From Pseudomonadota bacterium (GTDB lineage: Bacteria > Pseudomonadota > Gammaproteobacteria > Burkholderiales > Burkholderiaceae_E): 20,621 nucleotides of DNA. The notes below the pieces were generated by a model that did no database searches, had not been told where the DNA came from, and worked only from the letters and a program-made list of their open reading frames with translations. The translations under genes and the position numbers were made by a program. The DNA lies in the NCBI GenBank assembly GCA_023388075.1, contig JAEWGX010000050.1:1-20621 (forward strand). Reading direction: 5' to 3'. Shown here in pieces: positions 1-8,175 of the stretch (positions within the stretch are counted from its first letter, which is position 1; each line of letters opens with the position of its first letter).

Positions 1-153
1 CAGTGGCGCCGCCACCGCGACCGCCGCCATGTGCGCCGCCATGTGGCCGGTCACGCCGGCGCCGGCCGATGCCGTGACCCAGGCCGCCGCGAGCACGGCG
101 AGGCCGGCGCCGAGCGCGCCGCGACGAGCAGGCGCCGTGAGCGCCGCGTTCAT
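1..153 (-). CDS. CtaG-like cytochrome c oxidase assembly protein, N-terminal fragment
   Basis: Only the first 51 codons are inside the window; the gene runs off the left edge. The start ATG (151-153) overlaps the stop of the upstream small membrane protein in an ATGA junction, so it is the last visible gene of the oxidase operon. The fragment has a basic N-terminus, one hydrophobic segment (about residues 14-30) and then a GHMAAHMAAVAVAAPL stretch. Paired HM motifs followed by an APL end are typical of the first core helix of the caa3_CtaG membrane family, which helps to insert copper into cytochrome oxidases. Position next to cox genes supports this. The family call rests on a short piece, so it is only moderately secure. 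Confidence 0.6.
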   Translation of the reverse strand, partial: MNAALTAPARRGALGAGLAVLAAAWVTASAGAGVTGHMAAHMAAVAVAAPL

Positions 154-572
154 CGGCAGTCCCCGAAGAAGACCGCCGGCAACGCGGTGAAGACGATCGC
201 CACGAAGCTGAGCGCGGAGAGCAGCAGGGTCGCGACGGCCACGAAGCGGCGACGATCCTCCAGCGTGCTGTCGGTGTGGGGCGGCGGATCGCCTTCGATA
301 CGCGACTCGAGCAGCGCGGTACGCGCGCACAGACCCACCACCAATAGCGCAAGCGCGGTGGCCACGCCGATCGCGATGCGGGTGCCATCCAGCGAACCGC
401 CGCGGCCGGCGAACGCGCATGCGATCGCGGCGTACACATAGCAGAAGAGGAAGTGCAGCGCCCAGACCGTCGGGGGTGCGAAGAGCGCCCACAGGGTCGT
501 CCTCGGCATCGGGCCGCCTTGCCTGATCGCCTCGTTCCGTTCCTCGTCCAGCACGCGCTCGGCATCCGTCAT
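150..572 (-). CDS. Small three-helix membrane protein of the oxidase cluster, function unknown
   Basis: A 140-residue protein with an acidic, soluble N-terminus (about 1-25) and three predicted membrane segments (about 26-56, 64-84 and 110-136), ending in FGDCR. ATG at 570-572 overlaps the stop of the subunit I-III gene (ATGA), and its own stop overlaps the start of the CtaG-like gene (ATGA), so the three are probably translationally coupled. I do not recognise a named family. Location between oxidase subunits and an assembly factor suggests either a small accessory subunit, replacing subunit IV, or an assembly helper; this is inference from context only. The second segment contains WALHFLFCYVYAAIACA, with aromatic and cysteine residues that could face a cofactor or partner. 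Confidence 0.8.
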   Translation of the reverse strand: MTDAERVLDEERNEAIRQGGPMPRTTLWALFAPPTVWALHFLFCYVYAAIACAFAGRGGSLDGTRIAIGVATALALLVVGLCARTALLESRIEGDPPPHTDSTLEDRRRFVAVATLLLSALSFVAIVFTALPAVFFGDCR

Positions 573-3145
573 TGCGCGACTCCGGGGAAGAAGGCGATCA
601 CCGGATACGTCACCACGGCCGAGAGCGCCAGGAAGTGCTGGTAGACGGTGATGTTGCCAAGGTCGTTGCCATGGGTGGCATCCAGTCGACCGGCGAGGCT
701 TCGCGCAAGGACGTAGAGCTGCATCACCACGCCGAGCGCGGCGTGGGCCGCCACCCAGCCGACCAGCACCCAGACGATCGCCGGATAGACGTGCAGCTTG
801 GGATCCATGCCGGCCGCCCACGGGCCGGCCAGCCCGGCTGCGCCACCCGCCGCGGTCGCGAGGATCGCCAGGCACAGCGCTCCCCGCGCGAGGCCGTAAC
901 GCGCGCGCGCATTGACCTGCCGGGCCAGGATGGTGAGCAGCCACCCGGCGGCGACGAGCGCCAGCGCCACCATCGGCCAGCCCCATCCCGGCCCCACGAT
1001 GCCCCCGCCGGCATCGAGCGGGAAGCCTGCATGGATGGTCCAGTAGAAGAAGTAGCCGAACACCAGGCTCGCGAACGCGGTGGCGTCCGCCGTCATGGTG
1101 ATCAGCATCGCCCACCAACCCGGGGAGAAGGAGCCGTAGGAGCCCAGCGGGAGGACCACGCCCATGCCGACCGCCTTCTCGCGCTTCTCCGGGATCTCGC
1201 TGGTTCCGGTCCAGAGCCACCAGACGATCGCGGCCAGCGCCGCGACGCCGCTCGCGACGGCGGCAAGGTACAGGTGGAAGGTGGTCAGGATGAAGACGCC
1301 GCCCAGCGTGACGGCGGCCAGCATCGGCTTCACCGAGGGGCCGCCGATGCGCATCACCTGCAGCGGGTGCGCATCGAGCACCGAGCTGATCATCAGCTCG
1401 CGGCGCCCCTCCTCCGCATCCGGCAGGAAGTACCGTCCTTCGTCCACGTGCCGCACGAACCCGGGCTGGTCCCAGAGCGGATACCGGCTCCGGACCAGCG
1501 GCACCGAGCGCACTCCCCAGTTCTCATGGGACTCCGAGAGCCACTCCAGCGTGCCGGCCTGCCATGGGTTGCGCTCCGCGGGGCGTCGCCAGGGCGTGAG
1601 GCACAGGTCCAGCACGATCACCGCGATGCCGGCGGCGAGCATGAAGGCGCCGACCGTGGACACGAGGTTGAGCAGGCCGATGCCGAGCTCGGGCGCATAG
1701 GTGTGAACCCGTCGCGGCATGCCCATGAGCCCCGAGATATGCATCGGGAAGAAGGCGACGTTGAATCCGACGAAGGCCAGCCAGAAGGCGATCCGGCCGA
1801 GCCGGTCCGACAGCTTCTTCCCGGTGAAGAGCGGCCAGTAGTAGTAGATCCCGGCAAAGATGGGCAGCAGCGCGCCGCCGATCAGCACGTAGTGCATGTG
1901 CGCGACGATGAAGTAGGTGTCGTGCACCTGCCAGTCGAAGGGCGCGATCGCGATCATCACGCCGGTCAGTCCGCCGATCACGAAGATCGCGAGCGATCCC
2001 GCGCCGAAGAGCAGCGGCACCGACCAGATCACCCTGCCCGCCCACAGCGTCGCGATGAAGGCGAAGATCTGGACCGCGGTAGGGATGGCCACCGCCTCGG
2101 AGGCCGCCGAGAAGAAGCCGAGGCTGATGTTGGGCAGCCCGGTGGTGAACATGTGGTGGACCCACAGACCGAAGCTGATGAATCCGGTGCCCACCGCCGC
2201 CAGCACGATCCACGGATAGCCGATCAGGTGCCGGCGCGCGAACGTGGGGATCACCATCGCGAAGATGGCCACCGAGGGCAGGAAGATGATGTAGACCTCC
2301 GGATGCCCGAAGATCCAGAAGAGGTGCTGCCACAGGATCGGGTCCCCGCCGCGGGATGCATCGAAGAACGGCCAGTCCAGCAGCCGCTCCATCTCGAACA
2401 GCACGTCGCCGGCGATCAGCGGCGGGAAGGCGAAGAGGATCATGCCCGCCACCACCAGGATGTACCAGGCGTACAGCGGCATGAGGTTGAGCCGCATGCC
2501 CGGCGGCCGGCACTTCAGCACGCCGACGATCAGCTCCACCGCGGCGGCAATCGAGGCGACCTCGATGAACGAAAGCCCGAGCATCCAGATATCGGCCCCG
2601 ATCCCGGCGAGCGACGGCTCGGTGGCGAGCGGCGGGTACATGAACCAGCCACCATCCGGGGCGGCATCGAAGAAGATCGAGCCGGACACGAACACGCCGC
2701 CGATCAGGAAGCTCCAGAAGCCGAAGGCGGAAAGCCGGGGAAACGGCAGGTCACGCGCACCGAGAAGCTGGGGCAGGATGAGGATGGCCACCGCCTCGAA
2801 CATCGGCACGGCGAAGAGGAACATCATCACCGAGCCGTGCAGGGTGAAGAGCTGGTTGAAGGTGGACGGCGACACCAGGTCGTTGTCCGGCACCGCGAGC
2901 TGCGCGCGCATCACCAGGGCCAGTATCCCGGCGAAGAGCAGCATGACGAAGGCGCAGACCGCGTACCAGGCTCCGACCGCGTTGTTGTTGACGTCGGTCC
3001 AGCGGAAGAAGACGCCCCGCGGCGGTGCCCACACCGCGCGCAGGCGATCCTCCTGGGCCTTGCGAACGGCCGGATCGTCCTGGTCGGGCATCGCCGAGCC
3101 GCCAGTCATCGCCGCTTCGCCGGACGCTCCCGGATCCCCCGCCAT
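569..3145 (-). CDS. Cytochrome c oxidase subunit I fused to subunit III
   Basis: An 858-residue fusion of the haem-copper catalytic subunit (about 45-530) with a subunit III-like domain (about 655-855). Subunit I ligands are all visible: His103 (LHGSVMMF) and His418 for low-spin haem, His281 with cross-link Tyr285 in HPEVY, His330-His331 for CuB, and His416 in HDTYFIVAHMH for the high-spin haem. Glu283 (HPEVY) and Asp132 (RDLPFPR) of the D channel are present. Two channel positions differ from classical aa3 enzymes: the K-channel lysine position is Gln359 and the asparagine pair after FPR is Ser-Ala. In the subunit III part the usual Ser-Glu of helix III reads Ala-Asp687. The enzyme reduces O2 to water in the inner membrane and takes electrons from subunit II. 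ATG 3143-3145 directly abuts the subunit II stop; Met13 is an alternative start. Confidence 0.95.
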   Translation of the reverse strand: MAGDPGASGEAAMTGGSAMPDQDDPAVRKAQEDRLRAVWAPPRGVFFRWTDVNNNAVGAWYAVCAFVMLLFAGILALVMRAQLAVPDNDLVSPSTFNQLFTLHGSVMMFLFAVPMFEAVAILILPQLLGARDLPFPRLSAFGFWSFLIGGVFVSGSIFFDAAPDGGWFMYPPLATEPSLAGIGADIWMLGLSFIEVASIAAAVELIVGVLKCRPPGMRLNLMPLYAWYILVVAGMILFAFPPLIAGDVLFEMERLLDWPFFDASRGGDPILWQHLFWIFGHPEVYIIFLPSVAIFAMVIPTFARRHLIGYPWIVLAAVGTGFISFGLWVHHMFTTGLPNISLGFFSAASEAVAIPTAVQIFAFIATLWAGRVIWSVPLLFGAGSLAIFVIGGLTGVMIAIAPFDWQVHDTYFIVAHMHYVLIGGALLPIFAGIYYYWPLFTGKKLSDRLGRIAFWLAFVGFNVAFFPMHISGLMGMPRRVHTYAPELGIGLLNLVSTVGAFMLAAGIAVIVLDLCLTPWRRPAERNPWQAGTLEWLSESHENWGVRSVPLVRSRYPLWDQPGFVRHVDEGRYFLPDAEEGRRELMISSVLDAHPLQVMRIGGPSVKPMLAAVTLGGVFILTTFHLYLAAVASGVAALAAIVWWLWTGTSEIPEKREKAVGMGVVLPLGSYGSFSPGWWAMLITMTADATAFASLVFGYFFYWTIHAGFPLDAGGGIVGPGWGWPMVALALVAAGWLLTILARQVNARARYGLARGALCLAILATAAGGAAGLAGPWAAGMDPKLHVYPAIVWVLVGWVAAHAALGVVMQLYVLARSLAGRLDATHGNDLGNITVYQHFLALSAVVTYPVIAFFPGVAQ

Positions 3146-4120
3146 CTAGCGCAGCCCCGCCAGGTAGCCGGCGATCGATTCCGCGTGCGCCGCCGGCATG
3201 TGAGTGAACGTGGGCATGAGCGATCCCGGTTTGACTTCGCTGGCGTCGCGCACGAAGCGCGCGAGCGACGACACGTCCATGGGCAGGGTCGCGGCGGCGA
3301 TGGAACGGCGCGAGCCGATGTGCGTGAGATCCGGCCCGATCGGGCTGCCCGGAAAGTGGCCGCGTACCGCGTGGCAGCCCTGGCATCCATAGCCTTCGAA
3401 GAGCGCGCGGCCCTCCTCGGGCGCGTCCGGCGCGGCCGTTCGCGCCTGGTCCGCGAGCCATCGATCGAACGCATCCGGTGCCATCGCGACGACGTCGAAG
3501 GCCATGCGCGCATGGCTCACCCCGCAGAACTCCGCGCAGACGCCGCGATACTCGCCGGCGCGGGTGGCGCGGGCCACCAGGCGGTTGGTGCGGCCCGGAA
3601 TCATGTCCACCTTGCCCGCGAGCCCCGGTATCCAGAAGCTGTGGATCACATCAGGGCTGTCCAGCAGGAACGTGACCGTGCGGCCGACCGGCACCCGGAT
3701 CTCGTTGGCGGCCACGACCGGCTCGCCGCCGGCCGGTCGATAGCTCACGCGCCACCAGAACTGCTCGCCGTCCACCGCGATCTCGAGATCACCGTCCTGC
3801 GCGGCAAGCGTCCGCATGGTGGGCAGCGCCCAGACCAGCAAGAGGGTGAGCACCACCGTGGGAAAGACGGCCCCGAGCCACAGGATGACCCTCATGCCGC
3901 CGGCGTGATCCAGCTGACCGGGCGGCGTACGGACCGCATGCCAGGCAAGCAGGAGCACGGCGATGGTGATCACCGTGGCGCCGCCGAACATGACGACGGC
4001 GAGGCGGCGCGTGGACTCGGCCTCCTCGCCGAACACCGAGAAGGCGGATTGCACGCCTTCGCAGCCGCCGAGCATCATCAGCAGCGCGAGCAGCAGCGTA
4101 CGTGGAATGGCTTCGCTCAT
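3146..4120 (-). CDS. Cytochrome c oxidase subunit II with C-terminal cytochrome c domain (caa3 type), lipoprotein
   Basis: A 324-residue protein that accepts electrons from cytochrome c and passes them to subunit I. The order is: lipoprotein signal with Cys20 after MLGG (lipobox), two membrane helices (about 40-62 and 77-100), a cupredoxin domain with CuA ligands His160, Cys195, Glu197, Cys199, His203 and Met206, then a class I cytochrome c domain with CQGCH (246-250) and probable axial Met302. The start ATG at 4118-4120 was chosen because it gives a clean lipoprotein signal. An upstream in-frame ATG at 4172-4174 would add an Arg-rich stretch that breaks the signal, although neither start has a strong ribosome site. 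It is the first gene of the oxidase block and is followed without gap by subunit I-III. Confidence 0.95.
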   Translation of the reverse strand: MSEAIPRTLLLALLMMLGGCEGVQSAFSVFGEEAESTRRLAVVMFGGATVITIAVLLLAWHAVRTPPGQLDHAGGMRVILWLGAVFPTVVLTLLLVWALPTMRTLAAQDGDLEIAVDGEQFWWRVSYRPAGGEPVVAANEIRVPVGRTVTFLLDSPDVIHSFWIPGLAGKVDMIPGRTNRLVARATRAGEYRGVCAEFCGVSHARMAFDVVAMAPDAFDRWLADQARTAAPDAPEEGRALFEGYGCQGCHAVRGHFPGSPIGPDLTHIGSRRSIAAATLPMDVSSLARFVRDASEVKPGSLMPTFTHMPAAHAESIAGYLAGLR

Positions 4121-4165
4121 GGCAGTCCCGGGCCGACGCGGGGCCACCCGCCTCGCCGCACGTCG

Positions 4166-4197
4166 CCCGTTCATGGTATCGGCCACGCCGGAACGGG
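4166..4197. repeat. Inverted repeat in the gap between dctM and the oxidase operon
   Basis: The arms CCCGTTC (4166-4172) and GAACGGG (4191-4197) pair perfectly over 7 bp. Nested inside is a second perfect stem, CGGC-CAC-GCCG (4180-4190), stacked directly on one arm, with a 7-nt bulge on the other. No T-run follows on either strand, so it is not a standard intrinsic terminator. It sits in the 145-bp gap 4121-4265, which has no further gene and no convincing sigma-70 promoter that I can see. It would lie in the 5' leader of the oxidase mRNA or in the 3' end of the TRAP mRNA. Confidence 0.4.
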
Positions 4198-4265
4198 TAG
4201 CCAAGCCCGCCGGGGGCGCAAGGACAATGCGCGGAACGTCGCGTCCCGGCCTCGCGCCGCGGTCA

Positions 4266-5612
4266 CTACCTGCCGAGCAGCGCCTCCGGCAGCCACAGCG
4301 CGAGCGACGGATAGAGGACGGTGATGACGAGCGCAAGTATCTGGATCACCACGAACGGGACGATGCCCTGGTAGATGATGCGCGTGCCGATCTCGGGCGG
4401 CGCGATGCCGCGGATGTAGAAGAGCGCGTAGCCGAAGGGCGGCGTGAGGAAGGAGGTCTGCAGGTTGACGGCGAACAGGATGGCGAACCAGAGCAATGCC
4501 TGCTCCTTCGGCATCCCGAAGTCCAGCTCGGCGATGATGGGGGCGATGATCGGAATGACGATGAAGGTGATCTCCACCCAGTCCAGGAACATCCCCAGCA
4601 CGAAGACGAACGCCATGATGACGAAGAGGACCCAGTAGGGGTTGGCCCCGCCGTCGCTCACGCCGAGCGCGTCCGCGATCATGGCGTCGCCGCCCAGCCG
4701 GCGGAAGATCACGCTGAAGACGGTGGCGCCGATCATCACGAAGAGGATCATCGCCGTCGTTCGCGTAGTCTCGCGCAGCACTTCGACAAACTGGCGCCAG
4801 TCGAGCTCGCGCTCCAGGAGCGCGAGGAGGAATGCCCCGAGGGCGCCGAGGGCGGCCGCCTCCGTGGGCGTCGCCACCCCCGCGATGATCGAGCCCAGCA
4901 CCGCGATGATCAGCACCAGCGGCGCGACCAGGTCCCGCAGGACCCGCAGCAGCGCCCTGACGACGCCGACCTGAGCGCCGCGCGGCAGCGGGGGCATGGC
5001 CTGGGGGCGGAACACCGCGACCAGGACGAGCCACCCGATGTAGAGCGCGCCCAGCATCAGGCCAGGCAGGAGCGCCGCGGCGAAGAGGTCCCCCACGGAC
5101 AGGCGCAGCGTGTCGCCCAGCACGACCAGCATGATGCTCGGCGGGATCAGGATGCCGAGCGTGCCGGTGGCGGCGATGACGCCGGTCGCGAGCCGCGGAT
5201 CGTAGCGGCTCTCCATCATGACCGGCAGGGCGAGCACGCCCATCAGCACCACCGAGGCGCCGATGATGCCAGTGGAGGCGGCCATCACGATGCCGATGAT
5301 GGTCACGGCGAACGCATAGCCGCCGGGCAGCGGGCCGAGCGCCGATGCGAGCGAACGCAGCAGCCTCTGCGCGATGCCGGATTTCTCCAGCACGAGCCCC
5401 ATGAACACGAAGAGCGGCACGGCGATCAGCAGCCAGTTGCTCAGGATGCCGGAGAATGTCCGCGCGACACCGGTGGACAGGAACAGCACCGGCACGTCGG
5501 CGAGGAAGGCGAACACCACCCCGATCCCGGCCAGGATGAACGCAACCGGATAGCCGCTGAAGACGCCCGCCACCAGGGCCGCGCACATGGCCAGCGGCCA
5601 GAAGTAGGTCAT
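4266..5612 (-). CDS. dctM: TRAP transporter large membrane subunit (DctM family)
   Basis: A 448-residue, very hydrophobic protein, the normal length for the DctM subunit, with about 12 membrane segments. It forms the ion-coupled translocation channel of a TRAP importer in the inner membrane. Family landmarks are GTLGILIPPS (about 167-176), and near the C-terminus a GMFLDWVEITFIVIPI stretch followed by NLQTSFLTPPFGYALFY. The latter resembles the subgroup described for mannitol/chloroaromatic and 2-oxoacid carriers (FcbT/TakP-like) rather than the C4-dicarboxylate DctM group; this sub-assignment is from memory of motifs. ATG 5610-5612 overlaps the dctQ stop in an ATGA junction, so the two membrane subunits are coupled. 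Confidence 0.93.
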   Translation of the reverse strand: MTYFWPLAMCAALVAGVFSGYPVAFILAGIGVVFAFLADVPVLFLSTGVARTFSGILSNWLLIAVPLFVFMGLVLEKSGIAQRLLRSLASALGPLPGGYAFAVTIIGIVMAASTGIIGASVVLMGVLALPVMMESRYDPRLATGVIAATGTLGILIPPSIMLVVLGDTLRLSVGDLFAAALLPGLMLGALYIGWLVLVAVFRPQAMPPLPRGAQVGVVRALLRVLRDLVAPLVLIIAVLGSIIAGVATPTEAAALGALGAFLLALLERELDWRQFVEVLRETTRTTAMILFVMIGATVFSVIFRRLGGDAMIADALGVSDGGANPYWVLFVIMAFVFVLGMFLDWVEITFIVIPIIAPIIAELDFGMPKEQALLWFAILFAVNLQTSFLTPPFGYALFYIRGIAPPEIGTRIIYQGIVPFVVIQILALVITVLYPSLALWLPEALLGR

Positions 5613-6163
5613 CGGCGCGGTTTCCCGGTGAGCAACTGCAGCAGCAGGCGCAACGCCCGGGCTACGCCGAAGATCGTCAGCAGGCCGAAACCGAGCGGCA
5701 TGACCGACTTGATGATCCAGAGATCCTGCAAACCGCCATAGGACGAACCCTCGCCGGAAGCGAAGGCCGAGGCGGCATAGCGCCAGGAGAACCATGTCAT
5801 GACCGCGCAGAACGGCACCAGGAACACCAGGTCGCAGACCGCCGTGATCCAGCACCGCGTGCGCGCGGAGAGGCGGCTGGCGATGAAATCGACGCTGACA
5901 TGCCGGTCCTCGTGCAGTGTGTAGACCCCGCCCAGCATCACCATGACGGCGAAGAGGTGCCACTGCAGGTCGGTGAGCCCGTTCAGGCTCAACCGTTCGC
6001 CCAGGAGCGGCAGTCGCGTGCCCCAGCTGGCCAGCTCGTTGGCCCGCAACTGGGCCATGGCGACCCCGATGCAGACGCCGATCACGAGCAGCGGCACGGT
6101 CCAGGCCGCGATCCGTCCGATCCGGGCGCAACCCCGTTCAATGGCGAGCAGCACGCCGATCAA
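5609..6163 (-). CDS. dctQ: TRAP transporter small membrane subunit (DctQ family)
   Basis: A 184-residue protein with four predicted membrane helices (about 16-36, 60-80, 97-125 and 145-170), the layout of DctQ subunits that pair with DctM. The motif region LHEDRHVSVDFIASRLSAR (about 81-99) matches the conserved cytoplasmic loop with HVSVDF typical of the family. The start is TTG at 6161-6163. It is chosen because a GAGGGGA ribosome site lies 5 nt upstream and no in-frame ATG gives a complete first helix. The 106-bp gap to dctP contains a possible 7-bp stem (6224-6230 with 6258-6264), which might favour higher expression of the binding protein; that is conjecture. Confidence 0.9.
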   Translation of the reverse strand: MIGVLLAIERGCARIGRIAAWTVPLLVIGVCIGVAMAQLRANELASWGTRLPLLGERLSLNGLTDLQWHLFAVMVMLGGVYTLHEDRHVSVDFIASRLSARTRCWITAVCDLVFLVPFCAVMTWFSWRYAASAFASGEGSSYGGLQDLWIIKSVMPLGFGLLTIFGVARALRLLLQLLTGKPRR

Positions 6164-6269
6164 ATCTTTCCCCTCGAGCTGTCGAGCCGCCCGGGCGTCC
6201 GGTGCGGCGTCTCCAACGAGGCCGACCGGCGTGGCAGCCGGGCGGCCTGGCCTGCGAGCCGGTCCGGTG

Positions 6270-7328
6270 CTATCGCGGCAGGGCCTGGAGGTCCGACCAG
6301 CGGCCCACCCGCTTGACGTACGCGGTCAGTGACTCATAGGCTTCCTTGAAGAGCGCGTCCTTGGCGGCCTCCTCTGACATCACCTCGGCCGAAGCCTTGC
6401 GCAGCGCGAGCAGCACCGGCTCGGGGAAGCGCTCGATCTTGACGCCCGCCTTCTCGATCTTCTCGATCGCCTCGACCTGCGCATTGATCTGGTCGTAGTT
6501 GTTGAAGGTGATGTTCGCGTGGCAGGCCTCCACCATGATCTTCTGGTGCCGGGGCGAGAGCGACTTCCACACGTTCATGTTGACGATGATGCTGTCCCAG
6601 CTGGCCGGCTGGTGCCATCCCGGGAAGTAGTAGTACTTCGCGATCTTCTGCAGCCCCAGGCCGAAATCGAGCTGCGGAGCGGAGAACTCCGCCGCCTCGA
6701 TGCGGCCGCGCTCGAGCGAGACGAAGATCTCGCCGGCCGGAACGAGCTGCACCGTGGCGCCGAGCTTCTCCATTGCCTTCGCGCCCAGGCCGGCGATGCG
6801 CATCTTCAGGCCCTTCAGGTCCTCGACCGTGCGGATTTCCTTGTTGAACCAGCCGCCCGCCTCCGGCACCACCAGGTGGCACGGGATGATCTTGACGTTG
6901 TGCGGGTCATAGGCCTTCTGGATGATCTCCAGGCCGCCGCCCTTGAACATCCATCCCAGGAAGAGCTCGGGGTCGGGACCGAACGGCATCGAACCGACGA
7001 GGTTGGCCACGGGAATCTTGCCGGCCCAGTAGCCGATCCAGTCGAAGCCCATCGGGATCGAACCGTCGGACACCGCGCCGAACACCTCGAAGGGCGGCAC
7101 GAACTCGCCGGCGCCGTGCACCTTGATCTTGATCTCGTCGTTGCTCATCAGCGCGACGCGCTCGGCCCACTTGACCGGGCTCGGCCCGATCGAAGGCACC
7201 TGGAGCCCGAACACGCTCTGCAGATCGAAGCTCTTTGCCTGCGCCGCGGCCGCGAGCGGCAGGACGGCGGTCGCGAGACCGATCGCCGCCACGCTCGCGG
7301 CCGTCCGAAGACGATTGAATACTTGCAT
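6270..7328 (-). CDS. dctP: TRAP transporter periplasmic solute-binding protein (DctP family, TakP/FcbT1-like)
   Basis: A 352-residue binding protein with an N-terminal signal peptide (about 1-30, cleavage after AAAAQA) that captures the substrate in the periplasm and delivers it to DctQM. The conserved carboxylate-binding arginine is Arg177 in GLKMRI. The EAAEFS motif with Glu214 and the PGWHQPASW stretch (about 236-244) are features of the 2-oxoacid/aromatic-acid subgroup, whereas C4-dicarboxylate binders differ here. A monocarboxylate or 2-oxo acid is therefore the likely ligand class; the exact ligand is unknown. The start ATG is supported by an excellent GGAGGAGA ribosome site. It lies 88 bp after the SDR gene and heads the dctPQM set. 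Confidence 0.93.
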   Translation of the reverse strand: MQVFNRLRTAASVAAIGLATAVLPLAAAAQAKSFDLQSVFGLQVPSIGPSPVKWAERVALMSNDEIKIKVHGAGEFVPPFEVFGAVSDGSIPMGFDWIGYWAGKIPVANLVGSMPFGPDPELFLGWMFKGGGLEIIQKAYDPHNVKIIPCHLVVPEAGGWFNKEIRTVEDLKGLKMRIAGLGAKAMEKLGATVQLVPAGEIFVSLERGRIEAAEFSAPQLDFGLGLQKIAKYYYFPGWHQPASWDSIIVNMNVWKSLSPRHQKIMVEACHANITFNNYDQINAQVEAIEKIEKAGVKIERFPEPVLLALRKASAEVMSEEAAKDALFKEAYESLTAYVKRVGRWSDLQALPR

Positions 7329-7349
7329 GCTGTCTCCTCCTGGTAATAG

Positions 7350-7364
7350 CCGGCCCGCGGCCGG
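7350..7364. repeat. GC hairpin in the dctP leader
   Basis: CCGGCC-CGC-GGCCGG is a perfect 6-bp stem with a 3-nt loop. It lies about 10 nt upstream of the strong dctP ribosome site. It could protect the 5' end of a processed dctP transcript or stall transcription arriving from the upstream SDR gene. No T-run follows, so it is not called a terminator. Confidence 0.4.
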
Positions 7365-7416
7365 GATTCTGGATATCAATGGGTCGCCGGTCCGATCCTC
7401 GCAAGGCTCATGTCGC

Positions 7417-8175
7417 TCATACCGCGAGGTACCCACCGTCCACGGCGAGCGTCGCGCCGGTCACGTAGGACGACATGGCGCTGGAAAGGAAGACGACCGG
7501 CCCGACGAGGTCCTCCGGCTGGCCCACGCGCCCCGCCGGAATGCGGCGCATGAAGCCTTCGCGCCGCCGCGGGTCCGCGAGCGTCGGCACGGTCATGGCC
7601 GTCTCGATCACGCCCGGGGCGATCGCGTTGACCCGAACGCCATGCGGCGCGAGCTCGGCCGCAAGCGACTGGGTCAGCATGCGAATCGCGGCCTTCGATG
7701 GCGAATAGCCCAGGCTGCCAGGCTGGGCCGCGTAGGCCGCGATGGAGGAGACGTTCACCACCGTGCCGCGGGTGGCCTTGAGGGCGGCGACGCACGCGTA
7801 GGTGACGTTGAAGGTGCCGTCCACGTTGACCGCCATGGTGCGTCGCCAGTTGTCCGGGGCCCGCGCGCTGTCGATGCCCTCGCGGATGATGATGCCCGCG
7901 TTGTTGACCAGCAGGTCGATCGCGCCGGCCTCGGAAGCCACGTGGTCGACGAGGGCGGCGCATGCCGCCGGATCGGTCACGTCGAGCTCGCGACCCCAGG
8001 CGCGCCCGCCGGCGGCGGCGACGGCGCGTGCGGTGTCGCTCGCCGAGTCACCGTCGAGATCCGTCGCGACCACCCGGGCGCCGGCCTCGGCAAGGCCGAG
8101 CGCGATGGCCCGGCCGTTGCCTCGGCCGGCACCGGTCACCAATGCGAGACGCCCCTCCAGCAACCGGGGGATCAT
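7417..8175 (-). CDS. Short-chain dehydrogenase/reductase (classical SDR)
   Basis: A 252-residue cytoplasmic NAD(P)-dependent oxidoreductase with a single Rossmann fold. The cofactor motif TGAGRGNG is at 14-21, an acidic Asp39 at the end of strand two favours NAD(H), NNAG is at 91-94, and Asn117, Ser144, Tyr157 and Lys161 form the catalytic set (YSPSK). The C-terminal PAGRVGQPEDL and DGGYLAV are standard for the FabG-like group, so the real substrate cannot be read from the sequence. ATG 8173-8175 overlaps the stop of the flavoprotein gene (ATGA). The two enzymes are therefore likely made together and may act successively on one alcohol or ketone intermediate imported by the downstream TRAP system. 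Confidence 0.93.
   Translation of the reverse strand: MIPRLLEGRLALVTGAGRGNGRAIALGLAEAGARVVATDLDGDSASDTARAVAAAGGRAWGRELDVTDPAACAALVDHVASEAGAIDLLVNNAGIIIREGIDSARAPDNWRRTMAVNVDGTFNVTYACVAALKATRGTVVNVSSIAAYAAQPGSLGYSPSKAAIRMLTQSLAAELAPHGVRVNAIAPGVIETAMTVPTLADPRRREGFMRRIPAGRVGQPEDLVGPVVFLSSAMSSYVTGATLAVDGGYLAV

Noticed and set aside
4121..4174. Longer subunit II start at ATG 4172-4174
   Set aside because: It would place an Arg-rich extension before a complete lipoprotein signal and lipobox; the shorter start is more sensible.
4166..4197. Inverted repeat as a rho-independent terminator of the TRAP operon
   Set aside because: No T-rich tract follows on the relevant strand and the stem is bulged.
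572..4324. A 1250-codon open frame on the plus strand opposite the oxidase genes
   Set aside because: It is antisense to clearly identified oxidase genes and dctM-side sequence; its composition (Arg, Glu, His, Gly, Gln) is what a GC-rich complement of membrane-protein codons gives. No domain is visible.
6224..6264. Stem of GACCGGC and GCCGGTC between dctP and dctQ as a terminator
   Set aside because: It is a 7-bp stem with a 27-nt loop and no T-run, too weak in GC-rich DNA to call as a separate feature.
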